DNA of 7,832 nt, taken from the NCBI GenBank assembly GCA_041485125.1, contig JBGPIT010000241.1:1-7832 (forward strand). The letters run 5' to 3'. A model generated the notes under the pieces. That model searched no databases. It worked only from the letters and a program-made list of their open reading frames with translations, and had not been told where the DNA came from. Made by a program: the position numbers and the translations under genes. The DNA comes from JBGPIT01 sp041485125 (GTDB lineage: Bacteria > Desulfobacterota > Binatia > UTPRO1). Below are positions 5,952-7,832 of the stretch, in pieces. The stretch's first letter is position 1. Every line of letters begins with the position of its first letter.

Positions 5952-6727
5952 GCGGCGACCTTCCGCCAGCGGACCGATCGGCAACACACCCGCTCGACAC
6001 GGACACGCGCACGCGCATGCAGGAGCTCGTCGCGGTCGCGGCGCCGTCGTGGGCGGGTGAGGCCGAGATCGTCACGACCTACCTCGCCGCGCACCGCTCG
6101 CCGGCACGCGACCTAGTCTGGCTAAAGGCGCAAGCGTGGAAAGAATCGCGCTTGCTGCGCGTGCTGCCGCCGGCCGAGCGCGCGTCGTTCCTCGCGAACG
6201 GAACGATCGACGCGCATCCGGAGGGTGCACCGCCGATGAAGCTCGCCGAGGAGATGAAGCACTTCCGCTTGATCGTCGAGCTGATCGAAGCGCAGACCGG
6301 CACAACGGTCTCGATCGACGGTCTCGGCGAGCTCCCGGAGGAGACCCGCCTGCAGGCGCTACGCGCGCCCTATCGTCGCGGTAGCGCCTTCGAGCGCGCG
6401 GTCGTGAATTTCACCGAGGGCGGCGGCGGCGCGATCTACGCGGTGCTCGGCGGTCTCGACGGCACGCCGATCGACCGTCGCATGGCCGCGGTCTTCCGCG
6501 AGATCCACGACGACGAGGTCTTCCACGGCCCGGCCGAGATCCACATGGTCGCGCGCCACGCGAGCGGCGACGACGATTGGCGGCGCGCCGCGGACCTCGT
6601 CGCGCGGATCTGCCGCCAGCGGCTGCGGATGCGAAACGAGATGTTCAGCTTTCCGTTGCCGGAGCCTCGACTCGCGGAGATCGCCGCCGGCGAGATCGAG
6701 CCGTGGCCGTTGCCGATCGCGCTCTGA
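5948..6727 (+). CDS. Ferritin-like fold protein, probable diiron carboxylate protein of unknown function
   Basis: The product is 259 aa, begins with GTG inside the amidohydrolase stop (GTGA overlap), and is soluble with no signal peptide. No named family was recognised, but the sequence reads as four helices carrying the canonical diiron ligand set: Glu66 (WKESR), Glu102-x-x-His105 (EEMKHF), Glu157 (NFTEGG) and Glu190-x-x-His193 (DDEVFH). The E to ExxH spacings are 36 and 33 residues. This E...ExxH...E...ExxH order is that of ferritin-like enzymes and carriers such as rubrerythrin, bacterioferritin and the monooxygenase/oxidase types. Length and the Arg/Trp-rich helices are unlike ferritin storage shells, so an oxygenase/oxidase or metal-handling role is possible. 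Tight coupling to the amidohydrolase suggests the two act on related substrates. Metal binding is inferred from the motif. Confidence 0.68.
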   Translation: MSGDLPPADRSATHPLDTDTRTRMQELVAVAAPSWAGEAEIVTTYLAAHRSPARDLVWLKAQAWKESRLLRVLPPAERASFLANGTIDAHPEGAPPMKLAEEMKHFRLIVELIEAQTGTTVSIDGLGELPEETRLQALRAPYRRGSAFERAVVNFTEGGGGAIYAVLGGLDGTPIDRRMAAVFREIHDDEVFHGPAEIHMVARHASGDDDWRRAADLVARICRQRLRMRNEMFSFPLPEPRLAEIAAGEIEPWPLPIAL

Positions 6728-7832
6728 GCGTCACGCCGGCACGTCGAGCGCCGCTCCGGATTCTCGCGCTCGCACCACTTCCCTATCTCAGCGACGAGGT
6801 CCCGACCTTCCACGGCGGTGGCACCGTCTTCTTTCACACCTTGCTGCCGGCGCTCGCGCGCCGCGGTCATCACGTCTCGGTGATCGCCGATGCCCCCGAG
6901 CCGCACCCCGGTGAGCGGCGCGCCCCGCTGCCGCTTCGCGTGCCGAATCTCGACGTCGCGTGGTTCGCCTACGAGCACCGCTCGAGCCAACGGCCGGCGA
7001 GCCGCGGGTATCAGCGCCGCGTCGTCGAGCGCCTGCGGGCCCACTTCGAGCGTGCGGCGCGGACGCTCCGACCCGACGTCGTCCTGATCGGGCGCGACAT
7101 CCTCCTGCCGTATGTCCTGCCGCTCTGCCGGCGCCACGGCTTCGCGACGCTGGTGATCGCCCACGGACCGACGGTCGCCGGGCTCCGCGACGGTCGCTAC
7201 GCGCCGGCCTTCGCGCGCCGGCTCGTCGACGGCTTCCGCAAGGCCGACGCGATCGTTGCCGTCGCCGCGCACATCGCCGGTGATCTCGAGCGGCTCGGCG
7301 CGACCGGGATCACCACGATCCGGAACGTCGTCGACACGCGCCGCTTCCGGCCCGGCAGGCGCGACCGGCGTCTCCAGCGTGCCCTCGGCATTGCCGCTGA
7401 CGCTCCCGTCGTCGCGCACGTCTCGGTGCTGCGGCCATGGAAGCGTCCGCTCGATCTCGTCGACTCCGCCGCGCGCGTGCTGCGCGCCGCGCCCCGCTGC
7501 GTGTACCTCGTCGTCGGCACGGGCCCGAGTCGGGCCGAGATGGAAGCGCGCGTGCGGAGCCACGGCATCGCGGCGAGCTTTCGCTTCGCCGGTGAGATCG
7601 CGCAACGCGACGTGCCGCGCTACCTGCGGCTCGCCGACGTCGTCGTGCAACCCTCCGAGCGCGAGGGTTTCTCGCTCGTCTACCGCGAGGCCCAGGCCGT
7701 CGGCCGGGCGCTCCTCGCGAGCGACATCCCCGCGGCACGCGAGGCGATCGTCCCTGGGAAGACCGGCTTGCTCTTTCCCACCGGCGACGTGCGCGCGCTC
7801 GCCGCGAAGACGCTGCGACTGCTCCGCGACCG
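6703..7832 (+). CDS. Glycosyltransferase family 4 (GT-B fold), C-terminal end beyond window
   Basis: An open frame runs to the right edge, giving at least 376 residues. The best start is GTG at 6703, overlapping the preceding gene by 25 nt; no ATG or TTG precedes the first beta strand, and the next in-frame GTG would remove it. The N-terminal domain opens with RILALAPLPY (19-28) and a GGG loop (38-40), as in retaining GT-B enzymes. The C-terminal domain shows NVVDTRRFRP, a phosphate-binding pair Arg244 and Lys247 in SVLRPWKRP, VVGTGPSRAEME, and the EX7E motif with Glu321 and Glu329 in EREGFSLVYREA. This is the glycosyltransferase 4 / group 1 pattern. It transfers a sugar from a nucleotide donor to a glycan or lipid acceptor, presumably at the cytoplasmic membrane. 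Donor and acceptor cannot be told. With the O-antigen ligase-like gene at the left edge, it suggests a surface glycan locus. Confidence 0.88.
   Translation, partial: MAVADRALSVTPARRAPLRILALAPLPYLSDEVPTFHGGGTVFFHTLLPALARRGHHVSVIADAPEPHPGERRAPLPLRVPNLDVAWFAYEHRSSQRPASRGYQRRVVERLRAHFERAARTLRPDVVLIGRDILLPYVLPLCRRHGFATLVIAHGPTVAGLRDGRYAPAFARRLVDGFRKADAIVAVAAHIAGDLERLGATGITTIRNVVDTRRFRPGRRDRRLQRALGIAADAPVVAHVSVLRPWKRPLDLVDSAARVLRAAPRCVYLVVGTGPSRAEMEARVRSHGIAASFRFAGEIAQRDVPRYLRLADVVVQPSEREGFSLVYREAQAVGRALLASDIPAAREAIVPGKTGLLFPTGDVRALAAKTLRLLRD

Noticed and set aside
6436..7650. 404-codon minus-strand open frame opposite the ferritin-like gene and the glycosyltransferase
   Set aside because: It is Arg/Asp/Ala-rich with no recognisable domain; the plus strand carries the glycosyltransferase with its full motif set in the same stretch.
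1..7832. CRISPR arrays, tRNA/rRNA genes, insertion sequences, toxin-antitoxin or phage-defence modules
   Set aside because: No spaced direct repeats, tRNA-like cloverleaf, transposase motifs or defence domains were seen on either strand.

Overview
This is a high-GC bacterial window with strong G/C third-position bias, densely packed genes and no mobile elements, tRNAs or CRISPR. The lineage cannot be fixed from the sequence. A soil- or sediment-type proteobacterium or deltaproteobacterium-like organism is plausible, but that is only an impression from gene types and composition.

Layout. On the left, on the plus strand, is the C-terminal part of an O-antigen ligase/polymerase-like membrane protein (to 574). 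It faces a convergent minus-strand operon (4643 down to 599): a class V aminotransferase of the alanine/serine-glyoxylate type, then serA (D-3-phosphoglycerate dehydrogenase), then purA (adenylosuccinate synthetase). The three are tightly linked, with a 14-nt gap and then a TGATG stop/start overlap. Divergent from this operon, on the plus strand, are a metal-dependent amidohydrolase (4869-5951), a ferritin-like diiron-type protein (5948-6727, 4-nt overlap) and a family-4 glycosyltransferase that runs off the right edge (from 6703, 25-nt overlap).

The most informative element is non-coding. The roughly 150-nt leader of the minus-strand operon carries a good sigma70-type promoter, a structure matching the ZTP (pfl-motif) riboswitch (P1, P2, the GACTGGCG segment, a P3 hairpin and a GGCG/CGCC pseudoknot), and an intrinsic terminator with an 8-T tract. 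The 5' arm of the terminator is the conserved 3' CGCCTGGGC segment of the aptamer, so aptamer and terminator are mutually exclusive. This predicts an ON switch: ZTP/ZMP, which accumulates when 10-formyl-tetrahydrofolate is short, would allow read-through into the serine genes (serine is the main one-carbon donor) and into purA.

The genes therefore fall into three functions: surface polysaccharide at both edges, riboswitch-controlled serine/purine metabolism in the middle, and an uncharacterised amidohydrolase plus diiron-protein pair. The riboswitch class is known. What merits attention is the gene set it controls, the use of a class V aminotransferase in place of classical serC, and the amidohydrolase/ferritin-like pair.
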